Shown: one piece after another, positions 22,686 to 34,600 of the stretch
Layout of the letters: each line of letters begins with the position of its first letter
Position numbering within the stretch: position 1 is the stretch's first letter
Assembly: GCF_003711515.1 (NCBI RefSeq)
Contig: NW_021167079.1
Location: forward strand, 5,946,385 to 6,010,384
Source of the DNA: Sodiomyces alkalinus F11
Taxonomy: Eukaryota > Ascomycota > Sordariomycetes > Glomerellales > Plectosphaerellaceae
Reading direction: 5' to 3'
DNA length: 64,000 nucleotides
The notes under the pieces: generated by a model
The model's input: the letters and a program-made list of their open reading frames with translations, nothing else
Database searches by the model: none
Told to the model about the DNA's origin: nothing
Position numbers and translations under genes: made by a program

Positions 22686-23513
22686 ATGGCAGCCAGTAAG
22701 ATGATCACAGCTCCTCCCCCTTTTTTCCCCATCATTTATTTCTCTTGGCAACAATGATTGCTAACGATGCTCGGCATAGACGATTTCAGTGAGATTGCGA
22801 GTAGGTTCCAAGCTACGCCTTTGATCAGATAGAGATACCGTTCTGTGGATTGTTGTCTCTGAACGTCACCGTGTTTTCAGGGCAGTTCGTCGAGTTCTAC
22901 TATAACCAATTCGACTCGGACCGCAAGGGGCTTGCCAGCCTTTATGTAAGAGATCGATACCCTTGGTTCCCGATTCCTCCTATCTACCATTCTCAAGTAT
23001 GATGCTGATACTTCATTGTACCACAGCGCGAGCAATCTATGCTTACTTTCGAGAGCGGCTCCGTTCTTGGTGCGGGTCCTATCGTCGAGAAGCTTTCGGT
23101 TCGTCTTACCCCCTTTACCCGTGGTTTGTTCTTCGATGTTCCACAACATTGGCGTCCTTGTCGCCCAATTATTTTTTACAATCAACGTAACTTATTCGGC
23201 GTCCGTGGATTACTAAATGTTCCTCCGTGGCTACAGTCTCTCCCTTTTGAGAAGGTCAAGCACCAGGTCTCGACCCTAGACTCTCAGCCCACCGTGGAGG
23301 GTGGTATTCTGATCCTGATTACCGGGGCGCTACTGGTGAGTGATCCAGCAAGGAGACGTTTCTACCACTGCGAGTACTCTTCGCTGACTTCAGCTGCCTT
23401 AGGTGGACGAGGAACAACGACCCATGAACTTTACGCAAGCCTTCCAACTCATGCGAGACCCATCAGGCGGCTATTTCGTCTTCAACGACATCTTCAAGCT
23501 TATTTTCGGCTAG
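22686..23513 (+). CDS. NTF2: Nuclear transport factor 2 (NTF2)
   Basis: Six exons: 22686-22695, 22780-22800, 22881-22945, 23027-23098, 23237-23335 and 23403-23513, giving 125 aa. The joined protein reads MAANDFSEIARQFVEFYYN, then RKGLASLYREQSMLTFESG, LPFEKVKHQVSTLDSQP, ITGALLVDEEQ and finally GYFVFNDIFKLIFG. This is the full NTF2 fold, which imports Ran-GDP through FxFG contacts with the pore. The start has a strong context, GCCACCATGG. Exons 1 and 2 are very short (10 and 21 nt), so most of the N-terminus is invisible as open frame. All exon lengths sum to 126 codons. Gene density of introns (five in 378 coding nt) is high compared with its neighbours. Confidence 0.95.
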
Positions 23514-24387
23514 AGTCGTGAGAGGGGGGTGGGGACTTAAGACGTTGGCGACAAGCTCCGGGGCCCGGAAGCGGTGAGCACTCTCTCATGCGGGCTACGC
23601 TGTCACGGCGAGGCGACCCGGTTAGGTAAACGGAGCATGAACTAGGTTACGTAGCTTCTGAGACACCCGCGTATCCGTGATACATAATGCGACATTCCGT
23701 CGGTCAGTTGACTTGCGCAGCTAAGCGGGTGAAGCTGACAGTGCTCCTCGCTCCTGCGTGAACAGTCTGTCACGTTATCACGGCGCAGAGTGAATTTTGC
23801 GACTCGGAGGTTCTGTGATCTGTTGCAACTTGCGACTACCTCGGCTTGAGACCTAGGTAGTGTCGAACTGTTAAGGTCAGGAGGCAATTAAGTAAACAAT
23901 AAGAGACTCTCGTACAGACGCGAAGACGCGTAAACTACTGTTCCCTGTTGCAGAGCATCGCCAGTAATGGATGCTCCACAACAAGGCGAGCAAGGCAGGG
24001 AGGCCACAGCTTGTTCTGTAAGAACCACGTGGTCCTGCAGGCTGTCTTGATGACAATGGCTTTGTTTGGCCTAGAGAATAAGGGGGTTCTCCGGAGGGCC
24101 AAAACACGAATATATGAACCTCTGAACTGAATAAACGAGGTTTAACGTCATAAATCATATGTCATTTGGTAGCAGTTGTAGCTAAACTGACGATTCTCCT
24201 GCAATCGTTGGCGGGCATATATTCCAATGCCCCTTACTATCTATGGATTTACATACGAGCTTCCCTAGCTCGGGCCTGTCGACTTAAGTCGGGGTAGTAG
24301 AGCAGAGAGACGTTTGGCCACCGCTTGACCATCCGGTCTTGGTCCTACTTTGTACTCATCCGGAGTCTGGAGACAAAGCTGTTCGAT
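23514..24387. other. convergent 3' region NTF2 / carbonic anhydrase
   Basis: Nothing beyond the 3' ends of two convergent genes was recognised. Short open frames here are not supported. Confidence 0.5.
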
Positions 24388-25272
24388 TTATCGAGCTTCC
24401 ATGCCAGCAACACCACCTTCCCTGAACACCAACTGAGCATGCTTTCCACGGACAGTCTCGGCTGTGCCGTTCGTACTGGGTGCTCTCCGGGTGGACATTC
24501 TTGTCCCAAGGCCGAGGTCGCGAATTCGACCGCTTGATATATCAAAAAAGCAGCCGTGAACTTCCAATCCTCTGCTCTTGATATGTTCCTGGACGGTGCT
24601 ATTTGCCATCAGAACGGCCACGCCAACCTCGACGTTCTTCTCTGCAATCATAATCTCCTTGGTGTGGTCGTCTCTGATAGTCGCCAACTGGGACGCAAGT
24701 TGTGCCCGGACGACCCTGAGAGATGTGAGCCACGTTTCGAGTACGCCTCCCGCTCGACTATCAGTGAGGGTCGCGCGAGCACCATCGCATGCTGAGTGAC
24801 CGCAGAGGATGATGTGCTTGACTTTCAAGTTGACTACGGCATGCTCGATCACTGCCGCTGTGTTGATGTCTGTGGGTGAGATGATGTTTGCGAAATTTCG
24901 GTGGACGAAGACGGCACCAGGTGGGAGGCCGAGGATCGTTGTCTCGGGCACACGGGAGTCGGCGCACCCAATCCAGACTGAGAGTGACACGGCGTGATAT
25001 TAGCGGAGGCATCCCAACGCGAGACAGAATATATAAGGATAACAGGCGTAGGTCTGCTGCGGGGGAAGAAGGGGGGACCATACGGATGGAAGGCGCATGC
25101 TCATTGGTCAATGTCTTAAAGAATGCTGGGTTCTGATGAGACTTATAGCTCGCCCATGCTTGGTTCGAACTCAACGCATAGAGGAACTCGTCGTCTATGA
25201 CATGAAGGCATTTATCAGCAACCGACGACACGATAACGTGGGCAGATAATGCTCACCATTTGGGTATGTCAT
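24388..25272 (-). CDS. Beta-class carbonic anhydrase
   Basis: Three exons: 25257-25272, 25084-25194 and 24977-24388, giving 238 aa. The joined start is MTYPNDDEFLYALSSNQAW. The catalytic part begins SILWIGCADSRVPETTILGL with the Cys, Asp and Arg of the CxDxR motif, and continues to the His and Cys zinc ligands in GHSACDGA (about residue 107). The enzyme hydrates CO2 to bicarbonate, supplying carboxylases and buffering pH. In most relatives the last zinc ligand is followed by Gly-Gly (HxxCGG); here it is Asp-Gly, followed by a divergent ARATL segment. No clear mitochondrial presequence is present, so a cytosolic location is likely. Intron 2 (24978-25083, GTATGG to CTCAG) holds a CTAAT branch. 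The family call is secure. Confidence 0.9.
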
Positions 25273-26104
25273 GGTAGGCCAAGGAGGCACTTTGTAATTA
25301 TGGAGAATGAGAAGGGAGGGAGATGGAGAGGGAGAGAGACAGAGACAGAGACAGAGACAGAGACAGAGAGCACAACAGTCAGTGTACAGAATACAGTAGC
25401 CGTCGTCTCGATGTTGATGACGTCTGTAGTACGGTTTTTACGAAGGCGGAGCTGAGGACGGGGAGTAGGAAGGCTTCATTCAACGTTACGATATTGTAAA
25501 ATAGGAAGCGTCTAATGGCAAGCGGTCGCTGGGTACTCGAGGCTTTTAAAAGGCAGTGGTTCAGCAATAAAACATCGAACAGTTTAGCTCCGAGTGTTCG
25601 ACCAGGATTGCGAGAAAGGAGTAGATGGGGGAGACAGCATCGCCAACCACGTATGAACCCTTTCGTTTCGCAGCAGATGTGAAACACCCCCAGAGAGGTA
25701 TGTGCGTGAGTCTGTCCCAGCATCTTTTGCCAGTGTTGAAGCGCTGAAGCACGGGGTCCCCAACCAGTCGGTTGATCGTCGCGTGGTTCGTCTCACCCTT
25801 TCTTTTATCACAGCCAAGACGGCCTAACCCACACCACGTTTCGTATCCGGGATACTAGCGTGTCAACTTCAATTCAACGTCCAGATAGGGGCTTCACAAG
25901 ACATTCTAGAAACGTACGAAACAGACCATGTCCAGAACCTCACGTCTCTGACGACAATGATTGAATGCTTAGCCAGATAGGCTCTAAGGTAGTTGGTCGC
26001 GAAAGAAAAAGACAGGCCCTAGTATCATTTTACTCCCTTGCAATCCAGGTATCCGGGCCGGAAACACACTCGCTATTCGTCTGAATATAGACAGGGCGGA
26101 CGGA
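25273..26104. other. intergenic region upstream of carbonic anhydrase
   Basis: Promoter of the carbonic anhydrase gene and 3' flank of the next minus-strand gene. A GACAGA microsatellite lies at about 25335-25368. No gene was recognised. Confidence 0.5.
25331..25370. repeat. (GACAGA)n microsatellite
   Basis: About five perfect GAGACA units in a purine-rich stretch, 60-100 bp upstream of the carbonic anhydrase start codon. Confidence 0.9.
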
Positions 26105-27968
26105 TTACAGCTCCTCCTCCTCCGCTTCCGCTACATTCGCTGTCCGCGGCTCATTGACCGGCTGCGTAGACCACGTGGACGCAGGGGCGTTGGCATGTGA
26201 AACGGCTGCATCCAGAGCCGTAGTCGCGCTGCGTGAAGCCGCGGAGTCAATACCCTGGCCGGAGATGCTAGGCCGATGTTTCTTTATGGGGCTTCCAAAG
26301 ACCGAGTCCTGAAGTGAAGACTCTGAAGCAAGCGCCGATGCAGCTGCAGTCGAGGCCGCTTGTTCAGCAGTCGCAGGGTCGAGATTGCTAGTTGTAGAGG
26401 CCAAGGTTGGCGGGCTGTTGGTGCCGGGATCACCAGAGTGCGCTCTCTTCAGCTACAGTCGCCCCCTCGTTAGCATGGGGCTGGCCCTGCCAGAAACAGA
26501 CGAGCAACTCACATGAATGCGGTTCACGCCATCGGCAAGTTCGCCGTGAGACTGCGCCTCCTCGGCCGGTAGCTTCTGGGTGAAGTCCCTTTCGTCAACA
26601 TCCTCCACATTACCAAGGCCGTCGCTGTCATCGTCATCATCCTCGCTGTCATTGAGGGCAGTCCCAACGTTCCCCGTGCTCTTCTTCCGGGCCTTACGCC
26701 GTCTCGCAGCTTCTGTATCCTGGTCGCGGAACGCCGAAAATCCCACAGTGCCCGTTGTTTTCAAGGGACCCAGGTGCGAGAAATCAAGTTGTCCGGACCG
26801 TCGCTTTGCCGAGCTGGACGCGACCTGAACCGCCTTGGAGGAAGAAAGGACACCAATCTTCTGTAGTTGCCCTGCATGTCTGGTCAGCATCGTATGGATT
26901 GTGAACGCCCAGTGTTGGAGGGGACAACTCACTCTCTCCCCGGTAGAAGAAGGTGAACGCTGCGTAAGGTCTTTCTGGGCCATCAATGCCAGTCACAGTC
27001 TGAGTACTGATGGTCTTCGGGTCGAGAGACTTTGGCTTGGCAAAGCTGGTGGTATGTTCCACATCGGCCTCCACACCGCCGTTGATGCCACCTCGATTGG
27101 CATCGTCATCATCGTCATGTGCATCGAACTGTGGTGAATACTCTCCCTTCTTAATCTCGCCAGAAGCCAGTACGCGGAACATGAGGACTTTGATCTGTCC
27201 TGTCGCTTCGGGTGGTTCGTCATCGGAATCCGAGCCCGACGTGATATCGTCAACGACGGCCTCCACAGGAGAGCCGTCGTCAGCACCATATCTTAATGTG
27301 TCCCGGGTCCCAGAATCCTTCTCTTCCTGCTTGAAAACAGATGTTCCTGTGCCGCTTCTTTCTCGCCTGCGGCGCTTCTCGAATTTCTGCCGACGTTTCT
27401 CAAGCCTCTCCGCCACATTACTTCCCTGAAGGTCGAGGCCGTTCAGCCATCGCTCCAAGCCTACTTCTCGGAACAAAAATTCGCGCTCAGCCAGGCCTCC
27501 GCCTTCTGCAGGGGGAACCTGAACCCATCGGCTATTGACCCAGGTTTCTTCGCCAGGGCGTAGGAGGGTAGCGACTTCCTCCTTAGACCTCCCATCGAAA
27601 TATATATACGCCGCGATCGTTTCATTTTCCGAATTAGTCATGGGGATATAAGGGTTCACTACCCCGGCACTCCTATTATGTCCTGACGGCGTAGTTGGAA
27701 GGCCGCCGACGAACTGAGGTTTCGGATACGGGTTGTCCTCGGTTGGCTTTGGCGTCGAGTACGGAATCGGCAATCCGGGAGTCAGCAACGTTATGGAGAT
27801 GGCAAATTTTGCGGGCTCAGGCTTGTTCGTCTCGGGATCAACTTGTGGTTGAGGCACAGGGATGTAGGTGCTGATCCTCGATAGGCGGGACTGCCTCTGT
27901 ACGCCATACTCGGAGAGAGGTGCGCCATTTGCGTGAATGCTAACAGCGATTCCCTTAAAGCAAGGCAT
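26105..27968 (-). CDS. conserved fungal protein of unknown function (DUF7918-like N-terminus)
   Basis: Three exons: 26933-27968, 26513-26871 and 26452-26105, giving 580 aa. The N-terminal 210 residues look like a folded beta-rich domain: MPCFKGIAVSIHANGAPLSEYG, then KFAISITLLTPG, AAYIYFDGRSKEE and EREFLFREVGLERWLNGL. This resembles the fungal DUF7918 pattern, but I cannot confirm it from sequence alone. A basic coiled segment (ERLEKRRQKFEKRRRRERS, about 190-210) follows, then a GQIKVLMFRVLASGEIKKGEYSP strand region and AAFTFFYRGERQLQKIGVL, which spans an intron. The C-terminal half is acidic, basic and low-complexity, with likely nuclear localisation clusters (RRRKARKK). No enzyme motif is visible. 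A regulatory or scaffold role in the nucleus is a guess. Confidence 0.75.
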
Positions 27969-29484
27969 GGCGAAAACTGAAGTATAAACTTTCTAGGAGG
28001 CCAGTCACCCCGTGCTGTCGATGATATTGGGAACCTGGAAGTGTAGCTAGTGTGGTCTTGTAACCGGCTAGAATGCTGGTGACGAGACGAAAAAAGTATT
28101 TGTGTTCGGCAGTGGGGAGTAAAAGGGAGCCGTCGCTTCTCTGGCGGGAGGAGGGTCACGGCTTCTCAAAGCCGTGTGTTTGGGACTCAGTGGCAGGACA
28201 AAATCTTATCTCGCAAAGTTAGCGGTCAGCTTGGAGACATGGGGATTCGGGGGGAGGCATCAGGAGGAGCGGGGTCTCGCACTGACAATGACAAAGAATT
28301 TGCTATGGTCCAACTGACCAACAGCAAGTGCCTGGGGAATGTGAGGTTAGAGGGAAGCAATAAAGCTACGCATGGTGATCAAGGAGTGCGTGAATAGGTG
28401 TGTTGAAGACGTCGGGCAGAATGGGAACAACCACCATGCGAGTTGGCTGTCGTGGATGGATACACACCGTCACAAGCTGCTGTTTAGGAAATAATCGAGG
28501 CTGACCACCTACCACATCAGATACATTAGGTAATTAAGTGCTCGGACCCAGGGTACTCAGGTACGACCGAGGCCAGGGTGGTGGGCTTGTTGCCGCAGAG
28601 AAAAAAAGGCAGCTGCCATAAAAATTCGGTATACCCGTACCTGGATACATCACGGCTACTTCCGAAGATACAGGACAAAGCCAAAGAGGTAGCCGTAAGA
28701 TCGTACCTTAGCATCCATAAGGTACCTTGAGTTAACTCATGTTCAACTACAACATAAGAATAAGATTGGCTTTCATTTAAGTTGACTAAGGTGCTTACCC
28801 GAAATATCAGAGTGCTTAACTTGCCTACCCCTTGAAAGAATATATGTATGGTCGCTGGGCGATAGATGGTCTTTGCTAAGGACGTGGTGAGGGTATCTCT
28901 AACAGTTGCGGAACCTAATCTTGTCTCCCAGGCTGGGGATTCAGGCATCAGACGTACCTTTTATTTATTGCTCGACGGAAAAGAGGCTTGGAATAGGGTA
29001 GCAAGCCCGTGTTGATGACGGCATACTCCCCTGGTCGTCCTATGCCGTCGTGCCATCGATACGGGATGCACCTAGGATTGTTATTTATTATTGAGTAGGG
29101 TGCGGGTGGTCAGACTATTAAACTATGGTCACATTGTCAAAAACCATACCTAACCCAACCGATGTCTTTTCATGTTGCACCGCACCGTTGGAGAGTCCAG
29201 AATGTCTTTCTTCGAGTCGTATTCCCGTATTCCTGTATGCCCGTTTTCCCGTTTTCCTACCTTCCCCCGGCCTCCTTTACGTACAGTACTCCTTAATGGC
29301 CGGGGCTAACTGCCATTCGAATTTCCTACTTAAGTCACATGCCTCTCATGTCGGGGTCCCGTCTCTAGCCCTTCGAAGTGCACTATACCGCTCGGAATAT
29401 AAACTTTCGCTTTCGGTATATGTCCTGCGGATGAGCCCAGGTTCCACGTCAACGGCACACGTGCGGAGCCTCGTCGTCTCACTG
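27969..29484. other. intergenic region, 1.5 kb
   Basis: Promoter of the unknown-function gene, then the 3' flank of the seipin gene. GGTACCTT-type words occur (about 28720-28727). No supported gene; the open frames in it lack recognisable domains. Confidence 0.5.
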
Positions 29485-30675
29485 TCACGTCAGCCGACGA
29501 TGGGATGACCGACGCCGTACACTCCCCATATCGCTTGCGCCCTTGCCAACGCCAATATCATCCCTAACCCACCGCACATCGCTTTCGAGTTCATCGACAC
29601 CACCCCCGGGACGGGCAGGTGAGGCATGATCCTGTTCATTATCCGGTGCCCATTCGCGGTTATGCAACTCGTGCTCTGGGTTTTCCCGAATGCTATATGC
29701 CGGCAAAGTCGTTGTCGCCGTGCTAGAAAACTCATCCAAGCCTGCCTCGTCGCGCTTAACAGCTGCGGCAGTCTCTGGTGATGCAGATCCTCTCGTCTGT
29801 GTACCAGACGAGGCGCTTGCCCTGGCGGACCATGTCGCCCATGCTGCAATCATGAATAACATTTCAGCCGCCCAAAAGAGGAGAGTGGCTAAGATGAAAA
29901 CGGGAAGTCGGTATTGGTACATCAACCAGCGCAAGCCGCGCAGCTGGGCGGTCATGACGATCGAAGCATCGTAGGTCTGGAGAATTTGCCCGGCATTGAT
30001 CTCTAGGTACGCCAACACTGGCATCTCGGAATATTGCGTAGCCAGTTCTACCTGCTCGCCCATTGGTATCCTCACGGTCAACGCTTGGGACTCGGGCACC
30101 AGTAGATGGTAGCCCAGGAAAAGGAGGCGCGACGCTAGTGACACGAGAGGATCTCGATACGGCAGCAAAGCAGGACGACTGGAACTAAACCGTATCTTCT
30201 TTTCGCGATGCAGGCTCTCCAGGTCCAGGAGGTAATGTAGTTCGTTGCCAGACGATGGCAATCCCGGCCCAAGGAGGTGGAGAGTGACCATGAAGTTCCC
30301 TCGGTCAGCGTTGGCGGGGGATTGAGGCACGCTCAAAACCACGGCGATATCATATGCTTGATGCGTTTTCAAATTGGCCTCAGTCAGGGATGCGGTGCCA
30401 AACGGATGGGCACCAATACTGCAGGTGCACATGATAAGACTCAGATCAGAATGAACCATTCGAACATGGCTATCGCCAGGGAAGCTGTCATGCTTTACTC
30501 ACCCGTATTGGAGGTACACTGGGGTGGAAAACACCTGGTCTGGTAGATAGTTGTGGTAGAATGACAGAGTAGATATGATGGCCACAACCAGCAGAGGAAT
30601 TGATGCTGCCAGAAGGAGGCTGATATATATGAGTATACGATGCATGCTCTTAGAGGTGGCAGCACGATACATCAT
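29485..30675 (-). CDS. Seipin (ER lipid-droplet assembly protein)
   Basis: Two exons, 30503-30675 and 30418-29485, giving 368 aa from the first in-frame ATG used here (MMYRAATSKSMHR). A transmembrane helix at about 13-35 (ILIYISLLLAASIPLLVVAIIS) is followed by a lumenal beta-sandwich with YLQYGIGAHPFGTASL and the YDIAVVLSVPQSPANADRGNFMV strand block, typical of seipins. A second membrane helix comes at about 258-283 (LPVFILATLLFWAAEMLFMI). The cytosolic tail is disordered and acidic. Seipin forms ring oligomers at ER-lipid droplet contacts. The start is uncertain: an upstream ATG directly before a GTATAC donor (about 30752-30754) could add MESAE through an intron ending CCTAG. The seipin fold call is secure; the first exon is not. 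Confidence 0.85.
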
Positions 30676-31680
30676 CTCGGCGGACTCCTAGGCAACATCG
30701 TCAATGACTGGTTTGCATTAAATGGCAAAATGAGAACATCAAGTATACCATTTTGAATTCGTTCACCCAGGCGGTAATGGCCGCCGTTGATTGCTTCTGT
30801 TTCTTTGTTTCCGGTAATACTCGTGGATATAACCAGCTGGACGAGAATCTCGTCCGTCGTATCAGAGAGCGTATCTCAAGTTCTCAACCCTTGCATGCCG
30901 GTCCGGTCTGGTACCGTGTTTGATTCAGGGGAGGGCGACGCGAACCAAGACAGCTGCCGAGGCGGAAGCGCGCTAACTGACGAATACAGTAGAGAGGGAG
31001 AGGCCTCGGTCTATAATGGCATTGAGATCAGAGGACCTATGCTGGGGGTTCAGCTGATTGAAACACGAAAGATCAGTTCTCCCGCGTTCCCTTCCAAACC
31101 TACCTCGACCCTTCACGGGCGCGATGTACTCCGTACTAATTAGCGAGTACTCGTATGGAAGGTGGTACTACTGGTCTGCACCCATCTGCGGTTATTAAGA
31201 AACCACATTAACTCGTGGGACTGATTAGTCTACCTTAGTTGTTATGTCGAAATATTGGTATTTGGTATGAGGTGAGATGGGGCTCCCCTGGTTGATAACC
31301 GATGACGTTCCAAGTGTAACCCGGCCGACCATTCTGGGTACGGCTGGCCTGTGAACTACACAGTATATAGCTCCATGAGTATGTACGGTGGATTAGTACC
31401 GGACCCCTATAAATGGTCGACGTACCTCCCTCCGTACGGAGGCGCCGTCGTACTGTGTGGTGTACGGAGAACGAAGTAGTATAGCGAGCCTCACGGTCAG
31501 GTCTCTTGACCTCAGGTACCTTATCCAAAGCTCCAAATTACGGGTACTCAGAATTCCCTTGTTTGCCTATTTCCATACGTACCTTACCTGGTAACAACTC
31601 GCTACTGATTCTTCGCCAGATTCTACATATATAATAAATCACCCAGTCTTATTCTTCATACACAAAGTGAAAAGTCCCAC
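30676..31680. other. intergenic region between seipin and F-BAR gene
   Basis: Promoter of seipin and 3' flank of the F-BAR gene. It has a perfect CCTCCGTACGGAGG palindrome at 31429-31442 and the related words ACTCCGTACTAATTAG (about 31128) and TACGGAGAAC (31463). No gene was recognised. Confidence 0.5.
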
Positions 31681-34600
31681 TCAGCAAGGTTGCAGGTAAT
31701 TGCTCGGAACCAGCCCAATGCGTCCATTGCCTCCTTGTATCTCAGCCTCCCACCACCCGTCGTCTTGATGCCTCAACACAGCAAGTATGTCCCCTTTGGA
31801 GAAACCAAGCTCCTCAGGTATAGCAGCTTGGTACATGTACATCGCTCTCGCTGTCCGCTGTCATTAACACGGGGCGTTCAGATGAAGGCAAAAGGGGGGA
31901 GGGAATTGAAGGGATCTTACCAAAATGCAAAATAGGACGGCCGTCTCGCGTATACTGTCGGGATGGATCGGCAACACTCTTGCTGCGTTGCCTGGATCCA
32001 CTTTGTGCCGGGATGCCACCGTCGTACAGGCCCATGGCTCGATTGCTCATGCTTGTCCCTGGGCGGCTGGCAGCTCGGCCGCGTTGTGAACCATAAAAAT
32101 CATCCCCGACCGGGGCTAGCTGAACGGCCATGTCGGCTGGGCTGACCCCCCCGTTGGATCTTCCATATTCGCCGTAAGGTGAAGGTGAAGCGCCCCTAGG
32201 CATGTCACTAGCCGGGCTCTGGCGGACAAAGCTCTGCCTGGGCGATCTCTCATAACTCGGTCTCGACGACCTCGTGGTCCCGGGGTGTGGGTTAGGAGAA
32301 GCAGACCGGTGACTGCTTCGCACATCTTCCCTCGGGGCAGGTCTCGGTGAGACGCTACGCGTGAGAGCAGGCGAAGCTGCCCTAGGACGATCACTTCCCC
32401 TGGTACCCGGCCGAGATGCTGAAGAACTCGGCTGCGTCCCAGCTCCTCCCGGATTCCCAGAGCCAAAAATGTTTCGTGTCTGGTCCGCAAATTTCCGCGA
32501 CGTCTCTTTCATCGCCTTGGCTGTCACTGCCTGGGGCGGGACGCCCAATCTCTGCACCTGGTTATCATATAATGGAGGCGGGGTCCCCCTTAGGCCCGCT
32601 CCCGCTGCGCTGTTGCTTCCCACGGCAGGCACTACTGGTCGAGAGAGTGGCTCAATGGCTGCGCTAGGAGCGGGCGTTGCGATGCCGTGATACCGATCTG
32701 CGGACACCCTGCCCGCTGCCTGTTTACCGGTTTTCTCGACACCCCTGAGTTCGGCCAGGGCCAATGCGATAGGGTCAGTGTCATCAATATCTTCTGCCGG
32801 GTTGGCCTCCTGCTTCCCCTCAGTATCTGGGTTGCTGACTGGGAAAACATTTTGACCGACGTTAAGGGCCAGGGTGGCGTTGGCCTCAATCGGCTCGGGG
32901 CTGGGCGTGGCTCGCTTAGGAGTGCTTCTCGATGCCTGCTGCTGAGAATATAACTGTGGTCGTCGAGTCGGGGTACTTTGACTTGCAACCGACGAGGCAT
33001 GCCATGTATTCCTGTTTGAGCTGGAGTCGCTTGTGTTGGTTTCCTTGAAACTCTTTCTGCGGAATGGACTGTTCTTAAAAAGACTGCTCTTCTTCTTCAG
33101 AACCCGCCTCTCCTGCACCACCTCGACTGGCTGATCTTGTTTATCTGGCTTAGCCGGTGAAACCTTTCCGCTTGGCAATTCTTGGCTAGACATGGACGTG
33201 GGGTTGCTGTAATCGCTGTGCGAATCTCGACTCGACGGTCGTGCCGAAGGAGCCTGAGAACTGCGTTCTGAAGGTGGTCCGGTTCTGCAAAGCATTGTCA
33301 TGCCGTCGAGAGGATAGGGATCGTGAGGAACCTGGGCCAGAGAGCTGGTAGGGGGAATTGTGGGGGGTGGCGGTTGTGGCTGTCTTCTCTGGGCCAGATG
33401 TTGAGGCATATCTCCATAGCCGGGTCGTTGACCGACCTCTGACTGAGGCATCTTTCTCGCCGCATTAATAGAGTCTTGACTGTATTGTTGTGCCTCTCGT
33501 TGGCTGGCCACTGGTTGTTGCATCATCCTCGGCGCAAGACTGGCTTCTTGGCCGTATTGTTGTGTCTCTCGTTGACCGGTCGGTGGCCGTTGCATCATCC
33601 TCGGCGCAAGACTGGCTTCTTGACCGTACTGCTGTGGCTCTCGTTGGCTGGCCGGTAGTTGTTGCATCATCCTCGGCGTAAGACTCGCTTCGCGACTGGA
33701 TTGGTGCGCCTCCCGTTGGTCGGCTGCTACTTGCGGCATCATTCTGGGCGCCAGATTGGCTTCTCGATGGGGTTGTTGTTGTTGCATCTCCCGTTGACCG
33801 GCTGCTACCTGTGGCATCATTCTGGGCGTAAAACTCGATTCTCGACTGGACTGGTGCGAGTCCCGCTGGCTGGCTGCTGGTTGTGGCATCATTCTCGGCG
33901 CAACGCTGGCTTCTCGACTCGATGGATACGTCTCTCGTTCGCCCGCCGCCGGTTGGGGCATCATTCTCGGAACAAAGCCAGAGTCTCGACTGGGTTGGGG
34001 TGCCTCCCTATGGCCCAAGTCCCGAGCGAGACTGGAGTTCGGGTCATGGTGAGACTCGTATGTTGACGGCTGGGGCGAGGAAGATCTGAATGCTGGATTG
34101 ATGCTCCTGGGAAACTGCGCAACCGAGTAGCTATCATCCTCAGATGCCTCCGATTGACTGTCGGCGACGTCTCCCCGACAGAAGTTAATATACTTCGGCG
34201 GATCTGGAATTTCCTGCCCTGTGCCTTTCTCGTTGATGAAGTTGGCGATGTCGTCTTCAACGTCCATCTTTTCCAGGGAGAGACGTATCTTTTCGCACGA
34301 AGCATCGTCGCTAACACAAACAGTGGAAGCGATGTTTGCAAACTGCCACAAGCTGCTTTTTGTGAAGTCCAGGCGCTCCTCTTCCAGATCCTGGAACTTG
34401 TCTGCTGCCGCTTTCCATTCCCTGTTCCATCTCACCGTCGTGTCCTCGAGTGCTTTGACGGCGTGCTCGTATTCCGTGTTTGATGTGGCGACGCTGATTT
34501 GTGTTTTCTCAAGCTTGGCTTTGTTCTTTCGCTCCTCTTGACCCATCACCATATGGCCTTGGGCAAGGTACCCCTTGATCTTCAGGCATTCCTGCTCGTA

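Noticed and set aside
31235..31528. 97-aa minus-strand frame between seipin and the F-BAR gene
   Set aside because: It sits in sequence rich in the dispersed palindromic words and has no family resemblance.
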